Shown: positions 35,317 through 46,835, numbered from the stretch's first letter. The stretch: DNA of 64,000 nt from Maridesulfovibrio sp. (GCF_963677005.1 NZ_OY781616.1:2799001-2863000), one strand, 5' to 3'. The notes: generated from the letters alone by a model not told the origin. Program-made: numbers and translations.

Positions 35317-35730
35317 ATGGTTATCGACTTTGGTTCATTCTATAATTTTCCGTATGAGTTCGACAAAATATTCAATGACGTCTTAAATCCTCACCATTAC
35401 AGAAGGAGAAGAGCTTCATACCCTCCTTTGAACATTACCGAGGATGAAAACAACATATACGTTCATGCGGAAGTACCCGGCGTTGCAATTGAAGACGTCG
35501 AAATAACAGTTACAGCCAAGGATCTTGTGATCAAGGGAGAGCGCAAGCTGCCTGAAGGAAGATACTTTCGTCAGGAAAGGCCTTCCGGAGTCTTTCAGCG
35601 GATAGTTTCCATAAATACGAACATAGATACGGATAACGTATCGGCATCCATGAAGGACGGAATTCTGAACATTGCGCTGCCCAAGGCAACTGCTTCCGCA
35701 CCGCGCAAGGTCGACATCGCAGTGGAATAA
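35317..35730 (+). CDS. Small heat-shock protein (Hsp20) 1
   Basis: ATP-independent chaperone that holds unfolding proteins. 137 residues with an alpha-crystallin domain (about 40-130): PPLNITEDENNIYVHAEVPGV, VIKGERKLPEG, FQRIVSINTNIDTDNVSASM, GILNIALPKA. ATG at 35317 behind AGGAGG. It is followed 12 bases later by a second Hsp20 gene; such tandem pairs can form mixed oligomers. Confidence 0.94.
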   Translation: MVIDFGSFYNFPYEFDKIFNDVLNPHHYRRRRASYPPLNITEDENNIYVHAEVPGVAIEDVEITVTAKDLVIKGERKLPEGRYFRQERPSGVFQRIVSINTNIDTDNVSASMKDGILNIALPKATASAPRKVDIAVE

Positions 35731-35742
35731 GGGAGGTTTGTT

Positions 35743-36093
35743 ATGAGCACAGAAGCAAAGATTGAAAAATTCAGCCCGGCAACGGACATTGTGGAAAGTG
35801 AACAGGGTTTTTACATGTATATGGACCTGCCCGGCGTAAGCCGCGAGAATCTCGAAATAGACCTTGAAGAGAATTCGCTGGTAGTTACAGGCAGGACGGC
35901 ATACGCAACCGCTGAAAATGAAAAATTCCTGGACCGCGAATTCTCCGGCGGAGAATACGTCCGCAGATTCACGGTTGCGGATATTGTGGACCGCAAGAAC
36001 ATCAAGGCCAACCTCAAAAACGGGGTGCTTGAACTCTTCCTGCCGAAAATCCCTGAAGTTCAGCCCCGCAAGATTCAGATATCGGCTGAATAA
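35743..36093 (+). CDS. Small heat-shock protein (Hsp20) 2
   Basis: 116 residues; alpha-crystallin domain covers nearly the whole protein (ESEQGFYMYMDLPGVSREN, LVVTGRTAYA, FLDREFSGGEYVRRFTVAD, GVLELFLPKIPEV). It has a shorter N-terminal arm than the upstream paralogue, which usually means smaller oligomers. ATG at 35743 with GGGAGG. Same operon as the first copy; terminator follows. Confidence 0.94.
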   Translation: MSTEAKIEKFSPATDIVESEQGFYMYMDLPGVSRENLEIDLEENSLVVTGRTAYATAENEKFLDREFSGGEYVRRFTVADIVDRKNIKANLKNGVLELFLPKIPEVQPRKIQISAE

Positions 36094-36111
36094 AGACCAA
36101 CCAAAAGTAAA

Positions 36112-36139
36112 GGGCCCGGAAAACCGGGTCCTTTTTTTT
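36112..36139 (+). terminator. Terminator of the hsp20 operon
   Basis: 8-bp stem GGGCCCGG / CCGGGTCC with one G-T pair, AAAA loop, then eight T. Confidence 0.93.
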
Positions 36140-36259
36140 AGCCGATCGAAAGCCTCCATGCCCCCACACCCGAGTCCCCACACCCGATAAATCTGGTTTG
36201 CCCGCCACTTTGCTTTCTGGTAAACGGCAGGAAACCCTTACAGAGAAGGAGCATTTATA

Positions 36260-36844
36260 ATGAAGCTTGTCAGAATTTTATTGATATCCGTTCTTTTCAG
36301 CCTGCTTCTGATGTCCGGACATGCCTTTGCCGCCGGTTCCAAAGTATTTGTCCAGTTGCAGACCAGCATGGGCAACATTGTTCTTGAGCTTGACCGGGAC
36401 AAGGCACCGAAGACCGTTGAAAACTTTCTCAGATACGTGAAGGAAGGACATTACGACGGAACCATTTTTCACCGCGTTATTTCGGGATTCATGATTCAGG
36501 GCGGCGGTATGGATAAGAATATGGAAGAGCGCCCCACCCACGCTCCCATTGAAAACGAGGCCCGCAACGGCCTTTACAACGACAAGTATACCGTGGCCAT
36601 GGCCAGAACCAACGACCCGCATTCGGCAACAGCCCAGTTCTTTATCAACGTTGCCGACAACAACTTCCTAAACTTCAAATCCGCCAGCGGTTCCGGCTGG
36701 GGCTATGCGGTCTTCGGCAAAGTTTTAGGTGGAAAAAAAGTGGTCGATAAAATTGCAGGCGTCGTTACCTACAGCAAGGGCCACTACGATGATGTTCCGG
36801 TTAAACCCGTAACGATTATCAAGGCTGAAGTGCTGGACCAGTAA
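36260..36844 (+). CDS. Exported cyclophilin-type peptidyl-prolyl isomerase
   Basis: 194 residues. Signal peptide [20 protein letters not shown] followed by HAFAAGS, so a periplasmic folding helper like PpiA. The cyclophilin core includes [31 protein letters not shown] (the catalytic Arg in FHR), [14 protein letters not shown] and [15 protein letters not shown]. Single gene with its own terminator. Confidence 0.94.
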   Translation: MKLVRILLISVLFSLLLMSGHAFAAGSKVFVQLQTSMGNIVLELDRDKAPKTVENFLRYVKEGHYDGTIFHRVISGFMIQGGGMDKNMEERPTHAPIENEARNGLYNDKYTVAMARTNDPHSATAQFFINVADNNFLNFKSASGSGWGYAVFGKVLGGKKVVDKIAGVVTYSKGHYDDVPVKPVTIIKAEVLDQ

Positions 36845-36872
36845 CGCCTGATCCAACCCTGTTTTCTTCAAG

Positions 36873-36900
36873 CCCCGGAACCCCGGTTCCGGGGTTTTTT
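36873..36900 (+). terminator. Terminator of the cyclophilin gene
   Basis: 8-bp stem CCCCGGAA / TTCCGGGG (36873-36880, 36887-36894) with a 6-base loop and six T. Confidence 0.93.
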
Positions 36901-37003
36901 GTTGCACATCCAAACCCCGGGAGATTTGACCCCATTGGTAAAGAAGACTAAAACAAGCCCAAGCGAGCAAACATATAACCTTAAACTGTGCCAGCGAGGG
37001 GCC

Positions 37004-37588
37004 ATGAAAGGTAAAAACAAAAAAGACGCGATCTTATACGCCGCGCAGGAAACATTCGGGAGATACGGTTACGCAGGAACAACAGTAAAAATGATTTCCG
37101 AACGCGCGGGAGTGGCCTTCGGGCTTGTATCCCACTACTTCGGAACAAAGGAGGAGCTCTTTGTTACGGCCGGAGTAGCGCTTGTAGAAGACCTTATGGA
37201 GTACCTTACAAGTGAAATGCGCAAGGCCCGGTCCGGCATAGAAGGCATACAGCTTTTCATGAACAGCTACCTGAGCTACACATTGCAGCACCGCAACACC
37301 TTCCCTGTGCTGCTGCGCTGCTCTCCCTTTTCCGATGTCCAGATAGATATGGACAGAACCCGCATTTCCATCAAGTTTCAGCAGCTTCTGAACTTAATCA
37401 GGGAATGCGTGGAGCGGGGCATGGAGGACGGATCAATCAGGTCCCTGTCCGTTGATGATACCACTACAATAGTCTACTCAAACATCGTCGGCACGGTCAG
37501 AACCAGATTTCTGTCTCCGTACGACCTGCCGAACCTGTATGAAGAAACAACCGAATTTGTTGTCCGCAGCATGAAATCAAGGGACTGA
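37004..37588 (+). CDS. TetR/AcrR family transcriptional regulator
   Basis: 194 residues from the ATG at 37004, preferred because GAGGGG precedes it and because the N-terminal 35 residues of the longer frame are not TetR-like. HTH: KDAILYAAQETFGRYGYAGT, MISERAGVAFGLVSHYFGTKEEL. The C-terminal domain is of the TetR_C type with SLSVDDTTTIVYSNIVG. It precedes the DUF1007 and NicO genes by 94 bases on the same strand and is a natural candidate to control them. Confidence 0.87.
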   Translation: MKGKNKKDAILYAAQETFGRYGYAGTTVKMISERAGVAFGLVSHYFGTKEELFVTAGVALVEDLMEYLTSEMRKARSGIEGIQLFMNSYLSYTLQHRNTFPVLLRCSPFSDVQIDMDRTRISIKFQQLLNLIRECVERGMEDGSIRSLSVDDTTTIVYSNIVGTVRTRFLSPYDLPNLYEETTEFVVRSMKSRD

Positions 37589-37682
37589 TCACATTTCGCA
37601 GGATGAAATGCCGTGCAGGCAGAAACGGCATTTCATCCATGCCGGGCTTGACAGCAGCAAGGACCTCTTTCATGGTCTGCGC

Positions 37683-38318
37683 ATGATAAATAAAGCTGCG
37701 CCCCACAGGATTATCAAAGAATGCAGACCGCTAATGCTGCTGGCTGCATTTTTTCTGATCTCTGTTTTTGCCGCCCCAAACAGGGTAGATGCCCATCCGC
37801 ATGTATTTGTGGATTGTTCACTGACGTTTGAATTCGATGAAAGCGGCCTTAAAGGTATCCGCCAGAAATGGTGGTTCGACAAAATGTTCGCGGCCATGAT
37901 TCTCGGAGACTACGACAAGGACCGCAACAACATAATCAGCGAAGAAGAGGCAAAAGAAATAGAATCCGGGGCCTTTATCAACCTCCGGAATTTCAATTAC
38001 TTCACCAGCATATCCGTTGACGGGAACCGCGTCTCCTCGATAACTGCGACCGAGTTCAAACCACTTGTGGAAGACTCCACGCTTGTCTATACCTTTTTCG
38101 TCCCTTTGCATCTTGCTGCTGATTCAGCGCATACCGTAAAAGTCGCTGTGTATGACGAAAGTTTTTATACCGCCATACAGATGGATCCCCAAAACAAAAT
38201 CAGCTCCACTCCTTCGAACATGCAGGTTAATCTTACTTTGGAACAGGAACCGGAAATGGCTTATTTTTACGGGCAGATGGTGCCTGATGCCGCAGTCCTT
38301 ACAATCGTTGCCCGCTGA
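37683..38318 (+). CDS. DUF1007 periplasmic protein with EF-hand-like loop
   Basis: 211 residues from the ATG at 37683. After a signal anchor (LMLLAAFFLISVFAAPNRVDA) the mature protein begins HPHVFVDCSLTFEF, a His-rich start typical of DUF1007. Residues 78-89 read DKDRNNIISEEE, a good EF-hand calcium loop (D1, D3, N5, I8, S9, E12). DUF1007 genes usually sit beside NicO/RcnA Ni/Co transporters, as here (stop and start overlap as TGATG), suggesting a periplasmic metal-handling partner. Start choice is weak; no good ribosome site is seen. Confidence 0.78.
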   Translation: MINKAAPHRIIKECRPLMLLAAFFLISVFAAPNRVDAHPHVFVDCSLTFEFDESGLKGIRQKWWFDKMFAAMILGDYDKDRNNIISEEEAKEIESGAFINLRNFNYFTSISVDGNRVSSITATEFKPLVEDSTLVYTFFVPLHLAADSAHTVKVAVYDESFYTAIQMDPQNKISSTPSNMQVNLTLEQEPEMAYFYGQMVPDAAVLTIVAR

Positions 38319-39273
38319 TGAATAAAATCTTACCCTCCATCCTGCTGTCTGTGGCTGTACTGCTCCTTCTTTTATCGGGTTTGGCGTACGCCGGGGGCGA
38401 CTCCAACCCTTTCCTGACGCCCAAAAAAGAGACCTCGGCTTCAGCCGGAACCGGTGACAGAGCCGGTAATTCCGAAATACGGGTAAATATCCGGACAGAA
38501 ACGGCCGGATCATTCTATACCGCACTCATGACCCGGATCACCATGGCCCAGAAAGAAATCAGGGACCGGTTGACAGGATTCTCGACTGAAATAAGGAAAA
38601 ACCATTTCGGCAAATCATTCTGGCTGTTTCTGGCCTTTACCTTTGCATACGGAGCGGTGCACGCGCTGGGGCCCGGCCACGGCAAATCGGTAGTCTGTGC
38701 TTATTTCATTTCCCGCCCCGGTTCCATTCTCACTGCCGCGTTCATGTCCTGGCTTATCTCCGTTGTTCATGTGGGATCGGCAACGGTCACAGTCTGTCTG
38801 GCCTATCTCCTGCTGAAAAACGGCATGTCCGGGTTTGAGAATTTCAACAACCACATGCAGACGGCAAGTTTCCTCCTGATTGCCGCCATCGGTCTCTGGA
38901 TGACCGTAGAAGCCGTGTTTTCCTTCCGGGGACGGAATTGCAACTGCTCGAATGCTCGCGGGGCAACTCTGAAAGAAACAGCCGCAGTGGCTTTCGTGAC
39001 CGGCATCATCCCTTGTCCCGGCGCGGCTATCATCCTCGTGTATACACTCTCCGCAGGGATACTCCGGCCGGACTTGCGGCAATGGTCTGCATGGCAGCCG
39101 GGATGGGCATTACCACATCCCTTTTTGCCATCGCGGCAACCGGCACCCGCCGGACAATGGAGCGAGCAGACTTTTCCGGTAAAATCAAAAACTCTTATTC
39201 GATCCTGTCCCTGTTCGGCGGACTGGTGATACTGGGCTTCGGCACCATGATGCTGGCAGCCCGCCTAGGATAA
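38318..39273 (+). pseudogene. NicO/RcnA-like nickel/cobalt transporter, frameshifted
   Basis: The first frame (38318 to about 39064) gives a signal anchor, then the transporter core with the metal-site motif GAVHALGPGHGKSVVCAYF and TGIIPCPGAAIILVYTLSAG. It then goes out of frame and ends at 39229. The next frame from about 39068 continues correctly with GLAAMVCMAAGMGITTSLFA and a last membrane segment ending LAARLG at 39273. One base is missing in or near CCGGCCGG at 39065-39072; adding one G would give a 318-residue protein. It may be a true mutation or a sequencing error. It overlaps the DUF1007 stop. Confidence 0.85.
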
Positions 39274-39364
39274 GCCCGGAACGGCCCTCTCTTGCCAACT
39301 CTTTTCATGACAGATCCTCTCTTTGCTGATATTATTCCTATAAGTTCCGTTATCTCATCGTAAA

Positions 39365-39391
39365 ACCGCCGGGGCCGGTCTCCCCGGCGGT
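39365..39391. other. GC-rich hairpin upstream of the giant sensor gene
   Basis: Perfect 10-bp arms ACCGCCGGGG / CCCCGGCGGT with a 7-base loop, 46 bases before the sensor ATG. No T-run, so not a standard terminator on either strand. Confidence 0.4.
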
Positions 39392-39436
39392 GGACGGCGT
39401 CACGATACGCCAAAGCAGCAAAGAGGAAAGCCGCGC

Positions 39437-42400
39437 ATGATCAATCTGACCGGCTACGAAAACATCAGTCTCATGCTGGAAGGGACAGACATCAGCCTCT
39501 GGCGCGCCGTGCGGGAGGATGACGGACATCCTGTGCTGATAAAATCACCCAGCTCGGACACCCCCTCCCCCAGAATTCTGGCCGGGCTTAAAAATGAATA
39601 CTCCATCATGGAGGAAATCGGTTTTTCGGGAGTATTTCCGACTGTAACACTTTTCACCACCGACAATTCTCTCGCCCTGGTGCTGGAAGACCGGGGATAC
39701 ACGATGCTCGACACTCTGATCAGCGAGAACCGGATCGGCGTTGCGGACAGGGTTAAAATCGCATTGAATGCGGCGAAGGCGGTAAGCAAGATTCACTCAA
39801 AGGGATTTCTGCACAGGAACATTCAACCTTCAAGCATAGCGGTTGCCGATGATTTGAGTGACTCGCTTTTGCTCAACCTGCAGTACGGAATAAGAATTTC
39901 CGACAACTCTCATGGCCCAGCTACGGGAATTATACCGGATGAAAACCTGCCGTACATTTCCCCGGAGCAGACCGGAAGAATCAGAAACGGTCTGGATCGC
40001 CGTTCGGACTTTTACTCTCTGGGTGCAACTCTTTATGAACTGTTTACCGGGACCAGACCTTTCACATCCGCGGACCCGCTTGAACTGATCCACAGTCATC
40101 TGGCCAAAATGCCGCAGTCACCCGCTGTAATAAATCCAGAAATTCCGGAACCGGTTTCCGAAATTATTCTCAAGCTCATGGCCAAAAGTCCCGATGACCG
40201 TTACCAGTCGGACCACGGCATCATTCAGGACCTCAAAGCCTGCCTCAGGATACTTCGCGACCGGGATTCATACGACTTTTTTGCTGTCGGCAGCCAGGAT
40301 ATCTCCGACACATTCATGCTGCCCGAAAGACTTTTCGGGCGGACGGAAGAAACAAAACAGCTTCTCGCTGCATACAGCAGGGCCGCACTAGGCAGTTCTG
40401 AACTGGTGATTGTACGCGGTGAGCCGGGATGCGGCAAAACAGCCCTTATCAAATCTCTCAAGCGACACGTCCTGAAAGAAAGAGGCGAATATATACGCGG
40501 CAAATTCGACCAGTTCCGCGGAAATCGTCCATACAGCGCGATAGTCCGGGCATTCCAGAATCTGCTCCGTAAAAAACTGAACAGCCCCGCCCCGGTTATG
40601 GAGGCCTGGAAAAAACGCATTACCGGTGTGCTGGGAGCCAATGCAGGAGCCATAACGGATGTCATCCCCGAACTGGAACAGCTGATCGGCAAACAGCCGT
40701 TGCCTCCGGAACTGCCTTCCGCGGAGGACCGCAACAGGTTCAACAGGACGTTCAAGGATTTCATCAGGGTCTTTCCAAGCATGGAGACACCTCTGTTACT
40801 TTTTCTGGATGATCTGCAGTGGGCGGACACCTCTTCTCTGCAACTGATCAGAAAACTGCTTGATGACGAGGAAACATCCTACCTTATAATCGTGGGAGCA
40901 TACCGCACCGGCCTGCCGCTCAATGAAAACATACTGACGGAACTGACCGGGCTTGAAGAACTTGACCCGAACGTTGAAACCATAACCCTTGAACGGCTGG
41001 GCCTGCGCCACGTGCAGGCATTCATATGCCGCACCCTGTGTGCCGATAAGGATCAGACAGATGGTCTTGCCAGACTCGTCTTCAACCGCACCGGAGGCAA
41101 CCCGCTCTTTGTCCATGAATACATGCGCAATCTCCACCGGGGGGGCATGATCGAGTTCAACAAGCTGGAAAACAAATGGGAATGGGACCTGCAGGGCATA
41201 CGGAACCTGTCCATGGACGGCAATATAGTGGAAATGATGATCGACAAGATCAAATCCCACCCTCCGGAAGGACAGGAAATCCTGAAAACGGCCGCATGTA
41301 TCGGAGAGCTTTTTGATCTGGATACGCTCACCTCGGTTCTGGATACTCCTGAAGATGTAATCTCCGATTATCTTGCCATCGCCATCCGGGAAGGTCTGAT
41401 TGTCCCCGAGGAAGACCGACTTATCACACACCCCATCCCCGGCAAAACAGAACCTCCGCGTTTTTTTTCATTCATGCACGACAGAGTGCAACAGGCGGCC
41501 TATTCCATGCTGGACAGCCGGGAAAAGACAGACCTGCACCTGAAAATAGGAAGAATCATGCTTAAAAGGTTCAAGGAATCATCCATGCCGGACGATGTCT
41601 TTGAAACAGCCGCACAGTTCAGTCTGTGCCTGCATGGAGTGACTTCAAAAGATGAGCAGGCGGATGTTGCACGCATATTTCTTCTCTCCGGCAGCAAGGC
41701 CATGCACAGTTCCGCCTTTGAACCTGCGGCCGAATATATTTCCACCGCTGTAAGGCTGTTTGGTGCAGATGGCTGGGAAAACAACTACCGGGATACATTC
41801 GACATGTATCTTGACTGGTTCGAATGTGTTTTCCTTGGCGGAGCCGCTAAACAGGCCGAAAAAATATTCCGTACAATCCTGGAGCATTCCGCCGCCAAGG
41901 AAGATCTGGCGAAGGCGAACATCGCCAAAATACAACTGTACTTCGATAAAAGCCGCTATCAGGAAGCAGTCGGCATCGGACTGGAAATGCTTGAGCTGTA
42001 CGGGATCAGAATACCGTCCAAGCCCGGAAAAACTGATCTGGCTCTGGAACTGTTCAAAACCAGAATGTGCCTGCGCAAACGCTCGGCAGAATCAATCCTG
42101 AACATGCCGGAAATGAAAGACCGTGAAAAACGGCAGACCATGCGGCTTCTGATGTACACAGTTGCCCCGGCATTCATGTTCAACAAAAAACTGGTACTGT
42201 TCATTGTGCTCAGAATGGTCCGCCTTTCGCTCAGACATGGCAACGCCCCCTCCTCCGCCTATGGCTATATGTTTTATGCCATGTTCATTGCAGCAAGATT
42301 TTCTGATTTCAACCGATCCGGTAAATTTGCCGAACTGGCCGAAAAACTGAACAAACGATTCGACAATACCGAACTGGAAGCCAAGATAGCCATGCTTCGC

Positions 42401-45400
42401 GGTGCCATGCACGATCATTGGCTTGCTCCCCTGTCCTTGAGCATCAGTACACTTGAAAGCGCGTATCAGAGCGGACTGCGCCACGGAGACAATGCCTATG
42501 CCCGCTACTGCGCTTACTTTATTGTGTATTACAGATTCCTGCTTTGGGAATCCATAGACGATGTTTACAACTCCTCAATGAAATACTCGCCGTTTATACG
42601 CAAAAACAACAACTCCCTGGGCAACGGCGTACTAGACCTGGCCATACAGATGGGCAAAAGCCTGCAGGGCAGGACCTTCACCCCCGGCTACCTGGATGAC
42701 GAGGGATTCAGGGAAGTCATGCTTATCAACATGTCCAGAAGCAGCGGTTCGGAAGTTACCGAACACTGGACCGGCATCTCCAAAATCATAACCCTCACCT
42801 TTTTCGGTTGTCACTCCAAGGCTCTGGAGTACATTGAACGTATGTACGACAGGGTTGAACAGACCATGTTCGGTATGTTCATCGTGCCGGTTTTCCATCT
42901 GTTCAGCATAATCAACATGGCCGAAGTCCACCGGGACTCTCCCCCGGACATCAGCAGAAAATACCTCGGCAGAATCGGCAAATCCGTGGACAGACTAGGA
43001 CGATGGGAGAAGTCCTGCCCGGACAATTTCAGGCCTATGTACAGTCTGGCCAGGGCCGAACAATCCAGACTTAAGGGCGAAAACAGCAAAGCTCTGCGGT
43101 TTTATGAAGAGGCGATTCTAAGCGCCCAGAAAACAGGGGCAAACGGTTTTTCAGGTCTGGCCTGTGAACGCGCAGCCTACTTCCATTTTTCCATAGGAGG
43201 AAAAATATCCGGGCTGGCGCTGCTCTCCGAGGCATGCGGACACTACGGGAAATGGGGCGCAACGGCCAAAGTAAAGACTCTCCTGCGGGACAACAGACAG
43301 CTCCTGAATTCGCCGGGTCAGTTGTTGATGGAGAACCAGTTGCAGGACAAAATTCAGCAGCCCCATTCAGTTGATATTTCGGCAGTTATCAGGGCATCAC
43401 AGGCCATTTCCGGCGAAATCGTACTGGACAGGCTGCTGGATAAACTGATCCGCATCGTTACGGAAAACGCCGGAGCGCAGAAAGCCTCTCTGCTGCTGAT
43501 CAATAACAACAACCTCGAACTTGCAGCCCATGCTTTTGTCTCTGAAACAGGCATCACCACCATAATCAATCCTGATCAGGACAGGGAACTTTATTGCAAA
43601 AGCATAGTAAATTACGTCCTGCGCTCAAGGGACAACATTGTCCTGCGTGATGCCGGAGCTCAGGGACCGTTTACCATAGACAGTTACGTCATCCGCACAA
43701 GACCGAAATCCATACTGGCCATGCCCGTGCTCAACCAGCGCATTATGCGCGGAGTGCTGTACCTGGAAAACAATCTGACCTCCGGGGTATTTACCGAAGA
43801 CCGGCTGCAAGTGCTGAATCTGCTTTGTTCACAGGCAGCCATAGCCATTCAGAACGCCCGGCTGTACTCCGAACTGCGCGAATCCGAGACTCAGCACCGG
43901 ACCCTTCTGGAAAGCATCAACGTGGGTGCTTTTCGCGCGGAAGCTGTCCGGGAAGGCAGACTTGTGAAGGCTAACAGGGCTCTTTCAGAAATATTCGGAT
44001 ACCGGGACTGGACGGAATTCCGGAGAATCCCCCTGAGATCGTTTTTCATCGATCCGCAAATGCACGACAGGATACTAGAAGAACTGCTGGACGAAATGAT
44101 TGTCCGGGACAGGGAAGTGAACATGCGCCGCAAGGACGGCACTCCCGTATGGATAAACATGACCGTAACGCTGCACCGAAACGGTAAAAACATGGAAAAC
44201 TGCATCGAGGGAGTGCTGGAGGACATCACCGAAAAAAGAAAAGCGCGGGAACTGGAAAAGGAAAAGGTAGCCGCCGATGCGGCAAACAAGGCCAAGAGCG
44301 ACTTTCTGGCCAGCATGAGCCACGAGATACGCACACCCATGAACGCCATTCTGGGCATGGCCGACATGCTCTGGGAATCCCGACTGAACAAGATTCAGCG
44401 TAATTACGTGAAAATTTTCAGGAACGCAGGGGAAAACCTGCTCCTGCTTATAAACGACATCCTTGACCTCTCTAAAATTGAAGCGGGCCAGATCAATCTC
44501 GAAGAAATAGATTTCAACATTGAAGAAATGTTCGAGGACATAGGCTCCATTTTCGGACTGCGTGCCCAGGCCAAAGAGATTGATTTCTGCTGGTACATTC
44601 ATCCGGACGTACCGAGAATAATCACCGGGGACCCGACACGGATCAGGCAGATAATCGTAAACCTTGTGGGGAATGCTCTTAAATTCACCGAAAACGGAAT
44701 CATAACCTTCGAAGCGTCAATTACATATGAAGGACTGCTGCGCGTTCTCATCACCGACTCCGGAATAGGTATACCGCAGGACAAGCTGCATTTCATATTC
44801 GAAACATTCTCCCAGGCGGACTCATCCACCACCCGCAACTTCGGCGGCACCGGGCTGGGGTTGTCTATCTGCACCCGCATGGTGGAAAGCATGCACGGAG
44901 GACTTTTTGTCAGCAGCGAAGAGGGAAAAGGGTCCACCTTCGCGTTCGTAATTCCGGTGGGATTCCCGGTTCAGCCGGAAATACCGCCGCCTCTCGCAGA
45001 CACCATCATACTTGTGGTGGACAAAAACTCGGCCTGCAGGGAATTTCTCTGCCGGGGCCTTACTGATATCGGAGCGGAAACCGTCACAGCAGACAGTCTG
45101 GGCGAAATCTCGTCAAAGGCTGCGGAAATCTCCCTTTCCAGATTCGAGGAAAAGGTCATTATCATCGGTCACCCGGATTGGACGGATGACCGTTTCGCCA
45201 TAGCCAGGACACTTAAGAACGGGCCTTGCAGGGACTGGAAACTTATCATAATCATGGATTCAAAACCGCAATCCAGAGAAACTTCCAGAGCAAGACAACT
45301 CGGAGCAGGCTGGATTCATCGGCCGGCACATCCGGCAGCGGTGGTGGATGACATAAAATTCTCCAACGCATACTGCATGCTCCCCGGAGAAACGGATGAC

Positions 45401-45853
45401 GGACAGCCCTCGCAGACTGCCGCACACCACGCTAAACAGGATACAAAAGGCGAAATGACGGAACTGCACAAAACGAATTCCATCCTTCTGGTCGAAGACT
45501 CGGAAGACAACAGGATGGTTATTGATCTTTTCCTGCAAAAAACACCCTACACGATAACATATGCCGTAAACGGACAGGAAGGGGTTGAAGAATACATGAA
45601 TGGAAACTTCGACATTGTTCTCATGGATATCCAGATGCCGGTTATGGACGGCTACGAAGCCACAAAGGCCATACGAGCATACGAAAGGGACAACGGACTG
45701 GCGCAGACCCCCATTCTGGCCCTGACCGCAAACGCCTTCCGCGAAGATGAGCAGAGATGTCTGGACTGCGGATGCACAGCCCACATGGGAAAACCGGTCA
45801 AAAAGAAGGAACTGCTCCGGTTTCTGGAAGATCTCCTCGGACCGGCCGAATAA
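39437..45853 (+). CDS. Giant hybrid sensor: pseudokinase, STAND-type ATPase, GAF, PAS, histidine kinase, two receivers
   Basis: 2138 residues, no membrane segment, so cytoplasmic. Order: protein-kinase-like domain (about 1-275), predicted ATPase with Walker [13 protein letters not shown] (Lys334) and Walker [16 protein letters not shown] (about 453-465), a long helical region (about 650-1300), GAF (about 1315-1478), PAS (about 1481-1604), HisKA with [16 protein letters not shown] (His1629), HATPase with [13 protein letters not shown] and [13 protein letters not shown], a degenerate receiver (about 1855-1975, no clear phosphoacceptor Asp) and a complete receiver (about 2013-2136, Asp2064 in [11 protein letters not shown]). 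The kinase domain keeps the ATP lysine (HPVLIKS) but HRD is HRN, its later Asn is Ser and DFG is QYG, so it is a pseudokinase. ATG at 39437 follows GAGGAAAG. Single gene. Confidence 0.9.
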   Translation: MINLTGYENISLMLEGTDISLWRAVREDDGHPVLIKSPSSDTPSPRILAGLKNEYSIMEEIGFSGVFPTVTLFTTDNSLALVLEDRGYTMLDTLISENRIGVADRVKIALNAAKAVSKIHSKGFLHRNIQPSSIAVADDLSDSLLLNLQYGIRISDNSHGPATGIIPDENLPYISPEQTGRIRNGLDRRSDFYSLGATLYELFTGTRPFTSADPLELIHSHLAKMPQSPAVINPEIPEPVSEIILKLMAKSPDDRYQSDHGIIQDLKACLRILRDRDSYDFFAVGSQDISDTFMLPERLFGRTEETKQLLAAYSRAALGSSELVIVRGEPGCGKTALIKSLKRHVLKERGEYIRGKFDQFRGNRPYSAIVRAFQNLLRKKLNSPAPVMEAWKKRITGVLGANAGAITDVIPELEQLIGKQPLPPELPSAEDRNRFNRTFKDFIRVFPSMETPLLLFLDDLQWADTSSLQLIRKLLDDEETSYLIIVGAYRTGLPLNENILTELTGLEELDPNVETITLERLGLRHVQAFICRTLCADKDQTDGLARLVFNRTGGNPLFVHEYMRNLHRGGMIEFNKLENKWEWDLQGIRNLSMDGNIVEMMIDKIKSHPPEGQEILKTAACIGELFDLDTLTSVLDTPEDVISDYLAIAIREGLIVPEEDRLITHPIPGKTEPPRFFSFMHDRVQQAAYSMLDSREKTDLHLKIGRIMLKRFKESSMPDDVFETAAQFSLCLHGVTSKDEQADVARIFLLSGSKAMHSSAFEPAAEYISTAVRLFGADGWENNYRDTFDMYLDWFECVFLGGAAKQAEKIFRTILEHSAAKEDLAKANIAKIQLYFDKSRYQEAVGIGLEMLELYGIRIPSKPGKTDLALELFKTRMCLRKRSAESILNMPEMKDREKRQTMRLLMYTVAPAFMFNKKLVLFIVLRMVRLSLRHGNAPSSAYGYMFYAMFIAARFSDFNRSGKFAELAEKLNKRFDNTELEAKIAMLRGAMHDHWLAPLSLSISTLESAYQSGLRHGDNAYARYCAYFIVYYRFLLWESIDDVYNSSMKYSPFIRKNNNSLGNGVLDLAIQMGKSLQGRTFTPGYLDDEGFREVMLINMSRSSGSEVTEHWTGISKIITLTFFGCHSKALEYIERMYDRVEQTMFGMFIVPVFHLFSIINMAEVHRDSPPDISRKYLGRIGKSVDRLGRWEKSCPDNFRPMYSLARAEQSRLKGENSKALRFYEEAILSAQKTGANGFSGLACERAAYFHFSIGGKISGLALLSEACGHYGKWGATAKVKTLLRDNRQLLNSPGQLLMENQLQDKIQQPHSVDISAVIRASQAISGEIVLDRLLDKLIRIVTENAGAQKASLLLINNNNLELAAHAFVSETGITTIINPDQDRELYCKSIVNYVLRSRDNIVLRDAGAQGPFTIDSYVIRTRPKSILAMPVLNQRIMRGVLYLENNLTSGVFTEDRLQVLNLLCSQAAIAIQNARLYSELRESETQHRTLLESINVGAFRAEAVREGRLVKANRALSEIFGYRDWTEFRRIPLRSFFIDPQMHDRILEELLDEMIVRDREVNMRRKDGTPVWINMTVTLHRNGKNMENCIEGVLEDITEKRKARELEKEKVAADAANKAKSDFLASMSHEIRTPMNAILGMADMLWESRLNKIQRNYVKIFRNAGENLLLLINDILDLSKIEAGQINLEEIDFNIEEMFEDIGSIFGLRAQAKEIDFCWYIHPDVPRIITGDPTRIRQIIVNLVGNALKFTENGIITFEASITYEGLLRVLITDSGIGIPQDKLHFIFETFSQADSSTTRNFGGTGLGLSICTRMVESMHGGLFVSSEEGKGSTFAFVIPVGFPVQPEIPPPLADTIILVVDKNSACREFLCRGLTDIGAETVTADSLGEISSKAAEISLSRFEEKVIIIGHPDWTDDRFAIARTLKNGPCRDWKLIIIMDSKPQSRETSRARQLGAGWIHRPAHPAAVVDDIKFSNAYCMLPGETDDGQPSQTAAHHAKQDTKGEMTELHKTNSILLVEDSEDNRMVIDLFLQKTPYTITYAVNGQEGVEEYMNGNFDIVLMDIQMPVMDGYEATKAIRAYERDNGLAQTPILALTANAFREDEQRCLDCGCTAHMGKPVKKKELLRFLEDLLGPAE

Positions 45854-45860
45854 CCTCCTG

Positions 45861-46835
45861 TCACCAGCGGCGGGTAAGCACGGTCTTCCAACTATCCGGA
45901 ATAAATTCCAGATATGAACTGCCGACTTCATCCATCGGGACCATAAAACCGGAAAGACTGATTGCGTAAGGCTTCATAAGCCTGAGCGGGTAGCCCTCAG
46001 CACTAAGCTGGAACCCCCCGGAACTGTCCAGAACGGTCAGCATCTCTGAAGGACTGCGGCCCACAAGCACGGCTTCCGGGAAAAAACCGGCCTGCGCAAC
46101 CTGTTCCGGGAAAGCATCGAACAAGGTCCTGTTTATGAAAATGAAGTCCTCTTTCCAGAGGCTGCGGTTCACGCTCGGCAGTGTTTCATTGCTGATAAAA
46201 TGCAGTCGGCGGTCTCCAAGAAAGCCATAGCTCTCAACCTTTTTTGCATCAGCCACAATCACGTTGCCCAGCCCCAGACGGCCCAGAACCTCGTTGGTGC
46301 GCTCGGCCACAATCTGATTGCGCTCCATACCTACAAGAGAAACCCCTGCAAAACCGTTTCTGCGGGCCTGCACACTCATGGCCAGCATAAGCACCCCGGT
46401 TCCCGAACCGATGTCCAGCCCGGTAAAAACGTCTCCTTCCAGCACCGGATCGGCTTCTGCAATGGCCTTGAAAATATGCGCGCTTTTAGGCAGATCAGCC
46501 AGCATGCACAGGGCAAACCCGTAAGACAGCAGTTCCCGGCGCAATGGAAGACAGTTCTCAAGCACGTCACTTCCGAGCCTGCGGTGCACAAAACGATCGA
46601 AAAGCAGAGAAACCTCTCCGAGGTCGAGAACATTTTCATGCGATCCGGGATAAACATAGGCGTGAAAGAACTTAACCAGGATGTTCATGAGCAGCGAACC
46701 GTCAAGCTCACTGCCCGGCCTGCCCGCCTCATCAATATCCTCGGCCAGAGAAGTCCTGCGGTATACAGTCTCCGCCAAAATATTCTCCGGCATGGCCGGA
46801 CGCTGCAACAGCCTTAAACTGGCTTTCTTTATCAT
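45861..46835 (-). CDS. SAM-dependent methyltransferase-like protein
   Basis: 324 residues. The central Rossmann core has the SAM motif FTGLDIGSGTGVLMLAMS at about 138-155 and the acidic VGMERNQIVAERTNEVLG after it. N-terminal 100 residues are helical and the C-terminus (SAEGYPLRLMKPYAISLSGF) is not recognised. Substrate unknown. Its stop lies 8 bases from the stop of the giant sensor gene (convergent, no obvious terminator between). The start at 46835 has only a weak ribosome site. Confidence 0.65.
   Translation of the reverse strand: MIKKASLRLLQRPAMPENILAETVYRRTSLAEDIDEAGRPGSELDGSLLMNILVKFFHAYVYPGSHENVLDLGEVSLLFDRFVHRRLGSDVLENCLPLRRELLSYGFALCMLADLPKSAHIFKAIAEADPVLEGDVFTGLDIGSGTGVLMLAMSVQARRNGFAGVSLVGMERNQIVAERTNEVLGRLGLGNVIVADAKKVESYGFLGDRRLHFISNETLPSVNRSLWKEDFIFINRTLFDAFPEQVAQAGFFPEAVLVGRSPSEMLTVLDSSGGFQLSAEGYPLRLMKPYAISLSGFMVPMDEVGSSYLEFIPDSWKTVLTRRW

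Noticed and set aside
39050-39090. Programmed frameshift in the NicO-like gene
   Set aside because: No slippery heptamer or downstream stimulatory structure was seen; a plain 1-base loss in a CCGGCCGG run is simpler.
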